Counted from the first letter of the stretch, positions 35,098 to 47,737 are shown. The stretch: 64,000 nucleotides of DNA from Silene conica (GCA_029255685.2 CM055318.2:3539001-3603000), one strand, 5' to 3'. Notes: generated by a model from the sequence alone, not told the origin. Numbers and translations: made by a program.

Positions 35098-36546
35098 CTT
35101 CTCTCCATCTTTTTCGAACTTTGTTAAACAAATTGTGTTGGTGTAATATGGACGTTAAAATAATAGTGTACGTAGAAGGGTCATATCGAAATTAGGTACC
35201 TCTCGATGATGTTATATCCCGTGGTAATTATTAAGAATAAGAAAAACGGAAATCATAATAATGTTATTATCGATAGTTTATGCTTGAAACAATTATATTG
35301 CTATCGTATTTATCTATTTATACTACTCTAAAGGTCTGAAAATAATAATCGTATTTTCGCATAATAATAGCAAATATACGTTATTTTATAATACTCATAA
35401 TATTCCGATTACGGTATATTATAATATACCGCATGATATCTTTAATAGTAATAGCCAACTTTGCTTAGGTAATATCAAAGTCATTTGTTTCCGACACGCC
35501 TTAGGAAAGTCTAAATTTAGACGAGTTAATTAGATTATTTGTGTATATAAAAATGTATACATTGAGCGGTATATTTGTCTTACATGTATACAAGTGAAGA
35601 GATATACTTCGTAATATTTGAGCTGTATTATGTTTAGGATAAATATAGAGTGTTGTCATAAATTTGTGGAGAAAAGTACAACAAAAATTAGAAGACAATA
35701 ATTATTGTGTGGGAGGGTTCTCAAATTTTAGGTCAAGCATAAAAAAGCACTCTTTTATAAATAGAATATAAGTGATTTTTTTTGTAAAAAGATTGTTTGC
35801 ATACAAAAATCGAACCTAATATCTAATTTATAAATAGTTTCTCAAAAACCTAACCGGCTAACTATTATTGCTCGTAAAATGTGATGTATTCTACTCTCTT
35901 TTTTGCATTCAAATTTTTATTTAAGGTACATATCTCTCTCTTATATTTAAAACGGGCTAATTAGTATTATTAATTCTTTAGTAAAAATAATTGTCAAAAT
36001 GTAAATAAGTTTCTTTATCTTTATAGTATCGTGTTACTTGATGACTCCTTGATGGATCCACCAACGGTCGTCGGAGCCTTTTACCAACTGCAATGGTTCA
36101 TTCTAGCACCTAATTTGGACACAAACGTAAAAGAAAGTTGAGGTATACCTAATTATATAGTCCATTCGTTCAGGTCAATTATTAGTTTTTTGGTTTTAGT
36201 ACAAAAATCAAGGAAAGAGGAAGGGGTAATTATTGTATGACAAATGGATCACCTTGAGTGTGAAAAATCAAACTGTTCATCAAATATAATATAAAATAGA
36301 AATGACGACAATTGACTGAAATTCTCGAAAATAAAATAGGGAAAAAAATAATCGGGACGAAGAGAGTATTTTGTAGCATGTCAAAATCTGAGAATTTAAA
36401 AAGAAAAGGCTTAAAGATTACATTTAGCTCATTTTCCTAAAGTGTAAATCTCATTTAAAACGGTTTTCTGTAGAAGAAAAAAATAAAGCTTATTGTGCAG
36501 ATCTTAATACTCTTATCGTGAAAAGTGAGAGAAAAAAACATACATC
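35098..36546. other. AT-rich intergenic region
   Basis: I see no gene or clear repeat. A string AAAAATCGAACCTAATAT near 35810 resembles a tRNA B box on the minus strand but lacks further support. Confidence 0.55.
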
Positions 36547-36870
36547 GGATGTAGTACCTCCAATTTTTTAATTTTTTGAGCATATATGTATTTTCATTTT
36601 TTGACTTTATTACCTCAAATTTTATTAGTTTTTGAGCAAATGTATATTTTTTTGAGCATATTAAAGTTTTTTTTCCCGTCATAACTCAAATTTAACGAAA
36701 CTTATATGTAATATTTTTGAGTTTTATTGTGATTTTTTAGAGTTTAATGTTTAAATAAATAAACTCAAAAATTTATAGAAAAACTCATAATTTCTAAAAC
36801 AAAACTCAAAAACTTTATTATATTGCTCAAAAACTATAAAATTGGAGGTAATACATTGGAGGTAACATCC
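36547..36870. mobile_element. AT-rich fold-back MITE
   Basis: Starts GGATGTAGTACCTCCAATTT and ends with AAATTGGAGGTAATACATTGGAGGTAACATCC-type sequence, an inverted match with an extra internal repeat of GGAGGTAA at the right end. The interior is made of alternating TTTTTGAG and CTCAAAAA strings. Family not identified. Confidence 0.65.
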
Positions 36871-37587
36871 ACTTGTGGTGATTAATACGGAGTAGAAGTT
36901 ATTTACCGAAACTATTTAAATAAAATATCTCTGATTTTATAATATTTATAAAACGGTTTTATAAAAGAATTATTATTGTTGGATGTTTTATAACAACATT
37001 TCTATAAAACGGTTTTATAAAAGAATTATCGATAGTAAAATGATGCATGAACAATGGCAAAGATAAAGATTGAATTATTATGATGATAAATTGACAACAA
37101 TTGATGGACACACAAGTTGGTTTTGTGGTTGTCAAAGATTCGAGTGGGGTATTCTCAATTGCACGATGCATGGGTTAGGCACCATGAATGTGACACTACA
37201 AACATTCATTTATGCTCCTCTCTTTATGTTGCCGGAGCCATGCATTGGAACTTATTACATTGCCATTGTTGAGGTGGCCGGGTGGGTGATGAATGGTCGT
37301 AATCGTGTTAAGAAACTTTGACGGACTTTTATTGAAAAATATCGAAAAATTAATGATAGTGTTACATTACTTACATTACCAAAATTGTATTGTTTTCCTT
37401 AACAGGAACAATAATAGGGAGAAAATTGAATAAAGTTGTCGTTTATTCTTATACAAACTATAATACATAAGCGATGTAGAGGTGAGGAATAAGTGGCTGC
37501 AATTCCGATAAAATGTGTCAATTTAATTTGAAAATAATGTGAAACTAGTGAAAGTTGAGCTAATTAAACCCTCTCCCGTTAACTTTT
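36871..37587. other. intergenic; short duplicated palindrome
   Basis: A near-palindrome TATAAAACGGTTTTATAAAA with GAATTAT is present twice (about 36949 and 37004). A frame at 37070-37321 (83 residues, several Cys and Trp) lies in DNA slightly richer in GC than its surroundings but shows no domain I recognise; not called as a gene. Confidence 0.5.
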
Positions 37588-37716
37588 TTTTTATGTTAGA
37601 GTATGTATGAAATTGATTCCCTTTTTAACGGAAACTCTGAGGATTTTCAGAATTGGAACTCGTAACCTCATGTTGTTCGATCTCCTGATTCTAGTACCAC
37701 GTTAAGAAATAAAATC
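37588..37716 (-). mobile_element. probable SINE, third family
   Basis: On the minus strand, a tRNA-like head (AACGTGGTACTAGAATC for box A, GGTTACGAGTTCCAATTC for box B) is followed by a short body and an A-rich end (CATAAAAAAAA). CCGTTAA occurs on both sides as a possible short target duplication. The element is short and imperfect. Confidence 0.5.
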
Positions 37717-39440
37717 CGTTAAAAGTTTAAGCCTAAGATTAAAATCTCAAGATTGATTTTGTAATCTAACTTCCTATGAAAATATAGCTAAGGAAAAAAA
37801 AAACATTTTTATAATGCCATGCCTACTAATATGTAACATGACTTGTATGATGAAGGTTGTTTGCTTATGATTGGAGATTAATACCAAACTTGACTGCATA
37901 ATTAGCCAGCTTTTTGTTGAAGACAGACGACTAAAAGGTTAAATGCTTTGACTTATACTCTAGTTCATAATGAAAACATTGTTTTATTATTGTGGTTAAT
38001 GTTGAAATAAAACGGTGTCACTCCGTACAAGTTATCTTATTTTTTAAAAAAAGTTATTAACTTAATCGCAATAAATAAATTGTTTTTTACATAACGAGTA
38101 GTGATGGAGAGAGGAGAGCAAGCACAAGCTCAAAATTTTCAATATTTTTATGGTTCCCTTCTAATGGCTTCCTAAAATCCCGAGTCCGTAATTAATGATA
38201 AAATTGTTTTATAATTGTAGACCGTCTCACGCAATAATAATGTAGTACTCCCGACCCTCCATTTAGGTCAATTGTTTAAGTATTCCGAGGTGTCTCATTT
38301 ATTTATTCACCTTTTTATATTGAGAAACTTTTTTAAAGGTAATTAAATCATCGTCATAATTTATTGTCGTTTGTCAATCAATAACAACCCTAACAAATGA
38401 TTTTTCCTTGTTTTTCATCTTCATGTCAAAATCAAAAATAAATAAATAACCGAAATAAAATAAATAAGTACTCTTCAAATTTGTTGTCGGGTAATTGTGA
38501 AGTTATAATTAAAATAATCGAGTACAATATAAGCAATACCATGCCATTTGTACGATCAAATTGAAAGGTCTTTATATAATGCGCATATCATCATGAGTTC
38601 ATGACCTCTTTATAAACTAATTTAGGAAGTGCTACAATTTTTACACCATAATGTTTGTTACTTTGTTTTATATAACAGAAATTGGGTCGCATATAGCCGT
38701 ATGCTTTATTTTGTTATTGCCCTTTTCTAGGCAAAAAGATAATATTATCTAAAAAATGCTTTTATAAATGCATTTCGAGAAATTATTGGTATATTCGTTT
38801 TACAAATAAGACTATACATCCAAATGTATAAGAATTAAATTAAGAGTATTTTACATTTAACATAAATTTAATTCAGCTTATATACAATTTTATTGAACTT
38901 TTATAAACCGACATACATGTGATTTTTTTCGATGTCAATATAATATTTTAAGTTTAATTTTTTGATAATGACGCTCAGGTTTTTTTTCAATAAAACTCGT
39001 AAAAGATAACATTATTATATGAATACAACTGATTCTATAATGCATTAATTGTATTGATTGAATCACATTATCGTATTATAATATTTTTCAACGAGGTGAC
39101 AATACTTCCGATGAATAATAAAAAAATATAATCCAAGCAGGTAAAATTAAATCGGTGCATTATCGTTAGTTAGTACCACATAATTTTTTTGCATTCATGT
39201 ATAAATATTCGTAAAAAGTTTTTGAATCGGGTTAGTGCAATCACTCACGAGTCACAAATAGCAAATTATTATCTTTATCTGTTTTTTTATTTTTTTATTC
39301 GTACTCGCTTATTTTTATTCAAGCTTTCATACTCCTATTAATATAAATACAATATTTGTTTTTATAAGATAATTGTGGACTAATATTATGTTATTGTACT
39401 CGATTATGTACTAGATATCTATGCAATAGGAGTGAATATG
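37717..39440. other. AT-rich intergenic region
   Basis: No gene seen. Near 38243 a string ACTCCCGACCCTCCATTTAGG resembles one end of a Stowaway element without a partner. Confidence 0.55.
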
Positions 39441-39698
39441 TTTTTTTCCTTTCAGGTGACGAGCAACCCGTGGCCGTTATCTTTGGTGTGCACCAGGTAA
39501 GTCCTCGAGTATATGTGATAGCCTACAAAACACGTATACCAGGTAAGCCACCCGAGGGTGACAAGGTTGAAATCTATTTAGGCATGGATTTGGGCCAAGA
39601 ATACTCCACAAAATTTTGCTCTTTGGAGAGGCTTGAACCCGGATCTCCTGGAATTTTACCCAAATTTTAACCACTAAACTCTACCCTTACGGACCATT
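39441..39698 (-). mobile_element. tRNA-derived SINE, family 1
   Basis: Minus strand: box A-like GGTAGAGTTTAGTGGTTAAA, box B GGGTTCAAGCC, a body with CCTGGTATACGTGTTTTGTA and CTCGAGGACTTACCTGGTGC, and an A-rich end (GAAAGGAAAAAAA). Flanking AGGAGTGAATAT and AGGACTAAATAT are a diverged target duplication. A second copy with a better duplication is at 59250-59433. Confidence 0.82.
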
Positions 39699-40515
39699 AG
39701 GACTAAATATTACCTATCAGGTCGGGTGGAGTCGGTCCAAACGTATTCATAAAATGATCGAGCCATATCAAAATTAAAGAGGTCCCTCTTCTGTATCCAT
39801 GAGACATAAAATTAATTTCAATTACTTCATTTTCTCGATATATTTGGACCACTTTTTTAATGTTTTTGTACGTAATCGCAACACAATTTCCCTCAATAAG
39901 TGAGACTATATTTTCATACTGGGATGACTTTGCCGGCCTTTGATAACTCTCTTCAAGACTTGTTTTTTTCATTAGTCCACTAGTTGAGCTAATATTGTCC
40001 ATATAAATGGACTCCTTTTGTCTCGATTAATAATAATTATCTATTGCTTTTAATATAAAGATCGAGAAAATATGGGATAATGTTTTAAATCACATAAATC
40101 AATAATTTTTCACTTAAACGTAAAAACACCACAATAATATGTCAAAAATAAGAATAAATAACTATTAACAGATCACATAATTTTTCGTTTGTAACGGGCA
40201 ATTTGCAATTTTGTAACGGGTTAAATAACACCCACATGGGGAGATAAAACCTAAGTGCCTAGAAGTAGCATTCTCCATTCCGTTTTGTCTTATTACCAAT
40301 ATGAATAATATTTAATCCGTCGCAAATATAAGACGGATATACCCGTCACAAAGAAGGGAGAATCGGAACTATTATTTGTAAAATTTTATTATTTGGAGTA
40401 AAGCAAACGCTGGCGTAGGGTCCAATTGCTTCATGAGTCCAAGGTTAGTTGTTTGAACGTTCAATTTGCACCAATTATTGACAATGTGGTCTCTTCATTT
40501 CAGTTATTTACTTAC
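39699..40515. other. intergenic; decayed MITE near 40165-40360
   Basis: Between about 40165 and 40360, TTCGTTTGTAACGGGCAATT and CCGTCGCAAATATAAGACGG strings suggest another decayed member of the Mutator-like MITE family. No gene seen. Confidence 0.5.
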
Positions 40516-40518
40516 TTA

Positions 40519-40780
40519 GGAGCCGTTTAGTTGTATGTATAGCAATTTCTGTTGTCTAGAAAGTCGTAAAACACATGATTTTAGAATTCACGTGAATTTA
40601 TGTAGGCATTTCCACTTACCTAGGGGGACATAGGTAAGTTACTTCCTCTATTATGGAGGTATTGCAATTCATGGGAACTACAAATTCATATGAATTGGGG
40701 TAGCCAAACAAGAGGTCAATTTTGCAATTAACGTGAATTTAAATTCCTACGTTTTTTTTATTGGGTAATCAAACGACTTC
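40519..40780. mobile_element. Tourist-like MITE (PIF/Harbinger)
   Basis: 262 bp with terminal inverted repeats GGAGCCGTTTAGTTG and GAAGTCGTTTGATTA (complement), flanked by TTA at 40516-40518 and 40781-40783. Same type as 49824-50312. Confidence 0.8.
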
Positions 40781-40783
40781 TTA

Positions 40784-42367
40784 ATTTTAATTGGTATAGA
40801 GACTTAAAAAAAGGGATAATTATTAGTGAACAAATCATTAAAGACATTATTAAAATAGGAAATTAAACAGTTGATTAAACAAATAAACAGGACAGAGGGA
40901 GTAATACTTGGCTTGCTTAGAATCCATGGAATAATCCGGTGATAATTATTAGAGAGGTTAAATACTTGGGTAATGAGTTTCTTGATGATAGGTTTAACGT
41001 ACATGGGTAACGATTATTGAAGAAATGTTTTACTTCCATAATCGTTATCCGGGAAAAGCGTGAGGTATTACCCCTTATAAGATACGAAGTATTAGATTCG
41101 CGAGGTGGATAATTACTCTAATATCATACATAGAAGTACAATTTGACATTGGGACAACATACTTGGACTTCTAAAGACATTATGATTAATTATACTAAAA
41201 GCAATTTAATATTTGAACTTCTCATGTAAATACATTATAAATATAATATATTTGCACACATTATAAAATCCTTTTAATAAATTAAATTAGAAGAACACAT
41301 CTTCTTAATAACAACATACACTAATGAATGTTGAAAAAATGTAACTGGATGATAGTAAAATATGGTGCCAAAACGGTTTATAGAATTTACGATCTTATTT
41401 TGACAACATTATAGTAATTGATATTCAGGACATATCATTAAATATGTCAATTTTCATTTATTAGTGCCTTATTATGAATATTATATACTAATTTTATCAT
41501 AAAATCGTCCTGTAAAACAATTTGTATCGTTAAATTTTTATTGTAAATTAAATTAAAGCAACTTGAAATTGCCAAAAAAAACCAAGTAATTGGGGCCTAT
41601 AAGCACAAAAGATCTAACAGATCAAATGGTGTGGGCCGGGTTGTAAGGTAGTAACCCGACATCGACGTGCACAAACGGGTGTACCAACAAACTATGGGCC
41701 ACTTTCAATGAAGTGCACGTCCCATCTTTCTTGGATCTGGGGCATGTGGGCTTTTTATTGTTGTCACTACTTTTTTTTTTTGGGCCTACCGTTTTTGATT
41801 TTGTCATTAGATGGGATGATGACTTTTCGGAATTGTTTTGCGTGCGCAATCACGTTATGTCAAATAACTTAATTGGTAAAATGATGGTTTAGTCGTAGCT
41901 ATACCTGATAGACATGTCAATCGAGTCGGTTTTGGATTGGGTCTATTCGAGTCATGCTATTTTCAAGTGTAACAAATTTGGATCGAACTAAGGCCATTTA
42001 ACATTCAGCAGATCGGGGTAATTCAAATGCGGGTTGAGTTCGGGTCTTGTCGAGGCAATAAAAAACATTTGGGTTGCCGAGACAATTCCTTCATATTATC
42101 AAGTTAGTTAGGAATAACGACCCGTTTATAACAATAAACATTCGAGCACCGTCAATTCAAATACCAGTCAAGTTCGTCCTTAGTACGAACGTCGGATCAA
42201 ATATGGTTGTACAAGTTGGGTTCTTCAGAGCGGTTATATTGACTAGACAAACTCACATTTGTCATAAACATATTCGTCGTAAATTTTGAACGATTTAAGT
42301 ATTAATCATTATGGCGTCGATAAGACAACAACAAAGTGCATTGGAAGTATAAGTCGTTTGTTTTATC
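40784..42367. other. intergenic region
   Basis: No gene seen. Near 41600-41850 there is a GC-richer stretch with GGGCCGGGTTG and TGGGCC strings. From about 41910 to 42110, GGGTTGAGTTCGGGTC-like strings resemble the degenerate hAT-type elements listed below. Confidence 0.5.
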
Positions 42368-44643
42368 TACCGGACCAGAATTCTTTTTTTCCCGGTTTTC
42401 ATAAAACTTATCCATGGTCTTTTCATGAGTTAACCAATTCGATTTCAGGCCAAAATAATGAGTATTACTCTATTTTTCACGATTATCGGGGATTTGACAA
42501 ATAATAGTTTATCGCATACTGGAACCCTCATATGTTCTCTGTTTGTCCTCAAATTTTGCGTCTCTTCTTTATCTGATTTGAGAAGCATTTTTTTGTGATT
42601 TACGGAGAATTTTGTTCCGGGATCCTGAATCCCGAAAATCGTATATTATATACGGAGTACTTCGATTTCAGTATTTCAGGAGGTGGTATCGGCCCAAAAT
42701 TATTTTACTCCCGATTTTATCAAAAACTTTTACTCGTACAGGCTAATTTCATGAGTTAACCAATTCGATTTCAAGCTAAAATAACAAGTATTACTCCATT
42801 TTTCACGATTATCAGAGGTTTGACAAATATTGGTTAATGGCATACCGGATCCCCCAAATGTCCTTTGTTTCTCCTCAAATTTTGTGTGGCTTCTTTATCT
42901 GATCTGAGTAATATATTGTGTGATTTATAGGAAATTTTGTTCCAGGGCCCTAAAATCCCAAAAATCGTGTATTTATACACTTCAATTTCAGGCGTGCGGG
43001 AGGTCGTTCCGGGCCACAATTATTTTCACCTCAAATTTTGCGTGGCTTCTTTATCTGATTTTAGTAATATTTTATGTGATTTACAGAGAATTTTGTTCCA
43101 GGACCTTGAAATCCTAAAAAACGTGTATTATACACTTCAATTTCAGCCATTCGGGAGGTCGTACCAGGTCAAAATTATTTTCACCCGATTTTTCAAAAAT
43201 TTCTCATAGCTAATTTCAGGAGTTAACCAATTCGATTTCAAGCCAAAATAAAGATTATTACTCCAATTTTTACGATTATCGTCGGTTTGACATCAAACAT
43301 TGGTTTATCACATACTGGAACCCCAAATGTACTTTGTTTCTCTTCAAATTTTGTGTGGCCTCTTTATCTGATTTGACTAATATTTTGTGTTATTTACGGA
43401 GAAGTTTGTTTCGGAAGACTGAAATCCAGAAAATCGTGTATTATACACTTCAATTTCAGCCGTTCGGGAGGTCGTCCCAGACAAAAATTATTTTTCTCCC
43501 GGTTTTTCAAACACTTTTCCTAGGTCATTTCAGGAGTCAACCAATTTGATTTCAGATCTAAATAACGAGTATTAGTCTGTTTTTCACGATTATTGGAGGT
43601 TTGGCAAATATTGAATTATCGCATAACGCAACCTCCAAATGCCCTTTCTTCCTCTCAAATTTTCTGCGGCCTCTTTATCTGATCCGAGTAACATTTTGTG
43701 TGATTTTCGGAGAAAATTGTTCCGGGACCCTCAAATCCTAAATACCGTTTATTATACACTTTAACTTCAGCCGTTCGGGACGTCGTACCGGACCAGAAAT
43801 ATTTTTCTACCGCTTTTTCAAAAACTTTTCAGAGCTAATTTAAGGAGTTAAGCAATTAGATTTTAGGCCAAAATAAAGAGTATCTCTTCATTTTTTATGA
43901 TTATCGGAGGTCTGACAAATATTTGTTTCTCGCATATCAGAACCCCCTTATGTCCTTTGTTTCTCCTTAAATTTTGTTTAACCACTTTATCTGATCTGAG
44001 GAATAATTGGTGTAGTTCACGGAGAATTTTATTCTGGCACCCTGAAAGCTTAAGAACCGTGTATATACACCTAAATTTCAGTCATTCTGGAGGTCGTACA
44101 GGACCAAAATTATTTTTCTCGCTGTTTTTCAAGAACTTTTCCGAGCTATTTTTTACGATTATCGGAGGTTTGACAAATATTTGTTAATGGCATTACCGGA
44201 ATCCCCAATTCTCCTCTGTTTCTCCTCTAAGTTTTGCGTGGCTTTTTTATCTGATTCGAGGAATATTTTGTGTATTTACGGAGAATATTATTCCGGGGAC
44301 CTAAAATTCTGAAAATCGTGTATCATACACCTCAATTTCAGTCATTCCGAAGGTCGTACCAGCTTAAAATTATTTTTCTACCGGTTTTTCAAAAACATCT
44401 CCGAGCTAATTTCAGAGTTAACCAATGCGATTTTGACCAAAATAACGAGTATTGCTCCATTTTTTACGATTATCGGAGATTTGACAAATATTGGTTTATC
44501 GCATACCGGAACCCCAAACGTTCTCTGTTTATCCACTTATTTTGGGTGGCCTCTTTAATTGATCTGAAGAACATTTTGTGTGATATACGGAAAGTCTTGT
44601 TCCATAACCCTAAAATTACAAAATCCTGTATTTTACAATTTAA
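42368..44643 (+). repeat. ~310-bp satellite array 1
   Basis: About seven monomers run head to tail. Landmarks in each are CCAATTCGATTTCAGG, TTTTTCACGATTATCGGAGG, CTCAAATTTTGCGTGGC, GTGTGATTTACGGAGAATTT, a palindrome GTGTATTATACAC and TTCGGGAGGTCGTACCGG. The CGATTATCGG landmark recurs near 42481, 42805, 43271, 43588, 43900, 44157 and 44467, so periods are about 310-320 bp, with one interval lengthened to about 465 by a partial duplication (42920-43090) and one shortened to about 257. Several monomers lack stops in one frame, giving frames of 70-126 residues, but they share no start or domain, so I treat them as non-coding. Confidence 0.93.
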
Positions 44644-44856
44644 TTATTGAATATATCTTAATTAATAAATTTTAAAAAAGATAATTCTGTTTTGACAACA
44701 TAAAATTTATATCGATAATTTGAATGTTAATATTCATCATTTAATATCGGGTTGTTAACTTAAAATTAGACGTAGGTCACCCTTTGTTTGGCCAATCTCA
44801 CATAAGAATAGTGGTTATGAACCGGGCTGGGCTGGGGGGAATGCCAACAGTCCAAA
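44644..44856. other. short spacer with hAT-like GC-rich start
   Basis: The last 45 bases (ACCGGGCTGGGCTGGG...) resemble GC-rich sequence that resumes after Helitron C at about 47055, so Helitron C probably landed inside such an element. Confidence 0.45.
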
Positions 44857-46495
44857 TCATTATATATATAAAAGAATCTTGTAAAATCGCTTATGTGGCG
44901 CAATGTGGTTTCAGAATTAGGCTAATAGAACTCTCTCATTCAACCTCATAATTTCAGTTTTTTTCGGCCAATAACGTGAATAATAACAGCCACGTCAACT
45001 TCCATTAAATATCAGCTTATTAATTAATGTGTCAACCATATAATTACTTAAATTTCTCCTTTTTACCTTATTTATCTTTTATTCTTTCTCTTTCCTAAAT
45101 CTTATTTTATCTCACTTAATCTTTTTCACCCCTTATATACGAGTTCAACAACCTTGGAGTTTGACTTTTTCTTTTTTATTTACAATCTCACACATTTTCA
45201 TTACCTTGCACAATTTGACGCACTAATAAAATTTTAACCACTTTGAACAATTTCAAAATAAATGTCAAAGCTAAATTACTAAGATACAAAAATTTAAAAT
45301 TCGTCGAATATGATATAATTTCTAAATTTTCTCCACTCCTTTATACAAAAAGTACAAATTTACAATTTTTGGACGATCTTATGTTTTTAAACGGGAAAAT
45401 TAGCAATGAAGTGTACACTAAATTACTTAAACAAATAGCCAAATAATATGAAAAAACAACTTGACATGGCCAACAAAAAATATTGAACGCGATAATTTAT
45501 TATTCCACTCAGTTGATAATTTATCTATGGTTAATTATTAGATAATAACATGATCCTAATTCCAATTCGAACAATTTATTATGGCTTCAGACAATTGTTT
45601 TTTTGTATTCAAAACAAAACACAACAATTTTGATCAAAATTGTGAGCCGTTAACAAAATATTAACAAGAGTGTAAAGATTACCACATATTTTATAGAAAC
45701 AGAAAAATTAACTTGGGATAAATGAGAAATTGATTTATAAATACGTAGATTTATTCATGATAAAGCTCTGTAGAAAAAATGGTAATATTGGGAAAAGAGA
45801 AATATTAGTGACATAAAATAATATATCTCAGAGAGCGAAGAATAAAAGATAGTTAAGATAAATAATATCTTAATTATGGTAAAGCTTAATCTATGCCAAG
45901 CTAAATATTAATGTGTGCCTATAGGGCACGCATTAGAATAAAACCGAAATAGATAAACTACGGTAACGAAAAAACGACTCAACTAAACAGCCAATTAAAA
46001 CACATGCTATAACCATAATTATATAATTACAAAAACTAGATATACTTTAATCTACCAATTAAAACACCTTATCAAATTGTCTTTCAAAATCCAATTTACT
46101 TTCTCAACGTTGCTCGAAAATTGCAAGAGCCGTTAATCTCTTTTAGTCTCCATATACATCTCGAAAAATGATGAGTAAAAGATATGCTGAATATTAATTC
46201 CCCTTCGCTTCCTCTTCATTTATCTTCCAAATTGAATCCTCTAAAACAATACCTAAAAATCTGTTGAATATTCTCCACAGAAAGTTTTCAATCTCTAAAA
46301 TGGCGATGACAAATGTTCTTAATCTATAGAATATAATTATCTTAATTTTGTTTCTGTAATTAATTTACATATATCTTAAAAATCTCAAATCTGAAATTTA
46401 TAGTTTTCTTTTTTTAACTATGTCTTAATATTATAGTTTCATTTTTATCCCGTCTTACAATTATTATACTCCTATTATCAATATATATTTAGAAT

Positions 46496-46573
46496 CAAGA
46501 TCCCGTGCGAACTTTCTTACGGTGTGAACCGTACGAACGGTTCGCACCGTAAGGGAGTTCGCACGGGATCTTG
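46496..46573 (+). repeat. 37-bp-arm hairpin with only G-U wobbles
   Basis: Left arm 46496-46532 (CAAGATCCCGTGCGAAC...) pairs with right arm 46537-46573 around a 4-base loop ACGA. The three mismatches in DNA are all T opposite G, so a plus-strand transcript would pair at all 37 positions with three G-U pairs. The GC-rich arms stand out in AT-rich Helitron C. It could be a small palindromic transposon or a small-RNA precursor. Confidence 0.85.
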
Positions 46574-46611
46574 ACCCTATATATATATTAATTTTTTTTC
46601 GTTTTTATTTT

Positions 46612-47035
46612 AAGGATACATGTTCAATAAACAAAAATTTTGATTATATAATAAATATAATTTGTCGTCTTCTTTTAAAATAAAAGTACACAACCCCGTG
46701 ATTTTTTTCACGGGTGTTACACTAGAAATAAAATGGTAGACATACCTTCATTATGAATGACAACCTTCATTTGCCAGGACTGTGTTGGTGTAAGAACGTA
46801 TTTTAATGCCCGCCATTTTATAGAATTCGAAATATCAACAGTGACATTAACTCACCATTATTTTTTCAATAAGTTTAACAATTTTAAGACACTTACAAAA
46901 TATTAAATGATCCTGATAAAACGAAAACTTCAAGGTGTACTTATCAACAATTTTAGTTATATAATAATTATACTTTGTCGTCTGCTTTTAAAAAAAAGTA
47001 CACAATCCCGTGATTTTTCACGGGTGTTACACTAG
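46612..47035 (+). repeat. duplicated 3' terminus of Helitron C
   Basis: The terminal ~110 bp (TATATAATAA..TTTGTCGTCT.CTTTTA...GTACACAA.CCCGTGA hairpin, TGTTACACTAG) occurs at about 46620-46725 and again at about 46925-47035, with about 200 bp of unrelated sequence between. Only the second CTAG is followed by T. Confidence 0.88.
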
Positions 47036-47737
47036 TACAACACTAAATGTTGAATGAGTTGGGCCTAGCTAGTGCTGAGCTAGCCCGGCCCACTGATTAG
47101 CAGGTTAATGTTGAAATAGCTTGATCCTTTAATTATATATTTTTCTAGTTAGATTTGGACCGGGTTGGGTTAAGGAAATTGCGGCACTAGTCCAGTCCGA
47201 GGATGACACTAGATTAGGTTAGGCCGATGCCAACGCTGGCCCGACTACTACATATCGACCCATGAAGCTGGGCCGGGCTGGTTACGACGGCTCTAGTTAT
47301 GATAGTTAGAAAATTCAAGGAAGAAGTGAACAAGAAAAAGAGAAGAAGATATGAATTCTCACGTTCAAATCGTCGTCTACCTCTAACTTTTCTCTACGTT
47401 TAAAATTGGCGTTGATAGTTCATTATTTGGTGAAGAACTTTCCCCTCTAAATTCCGTATAGATATCGAATTTTAGATAAGTTTTTCAATAGTCGTTTTTC
47501 TGTCTTTTAGTTTATCAAAAAAATTTAAAATATTATGTTACTCGGAAAAATGTTGTATTTATTGGATACGAGTTATATTCTGAAGACGTGTAAAACTAGT
47601 CTAAACATAATTATTGATGGGCAAAAGTAATTACATAAAGATCCCGTTTTATAAAAGATACAGTATTTGTTTATTTCTGAAGAGTCGATGTTCTATCTAA
47701 AAATAAGTGTGCATGAAAAATCTGATATGGCCCGAAT
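47036..47737. other. GC-rich hAT-like remnant and spacer
   Basis: From about 47055 to 47295 the sequence is full of GGCCCGGC/GGGTTGGG-type strings and ends GGGCCGGGCTGGTTACGACG, like degenerate hAT-type MITEs. The rest is AT-rich with no gene. Confidence 0.45.

Larger units (their letters stand above)
44857..47035 (+). mobile_element. Helitron C, non-autonomous
   Basis: Starts TCATTATATATATAAAAGAA after A (44856) and ends with hairpin CCCGTGA-ttt-TCACGGG, then TGTTACACTAG (CTAG 47032-47035) before T. That fits a Helitron in an AT target. A second, earlier 3' end with the same hairpin and CTAG is at 46699-46725. No Rep/helicase gene is seen. It contains a long hairpin at 46496-46573. The only frames are short and AT-driven. 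Confidence 0.78.

Noticed and set aside
37070-37321. 83-residue frame rich in Cys and Trp
   Set aside because: No recognised domain and no splice context. The slight rise in GC alone is not enough.
42920-44650. Frames of 65-126 residues with recurring words such as YTLQFQPFGRS in the satellite
   Set aside because: The words repeat because the monomers repeat; starts, frames and ends differ between monomers, and there is no splice or start context. Treated as non-coding satellite.
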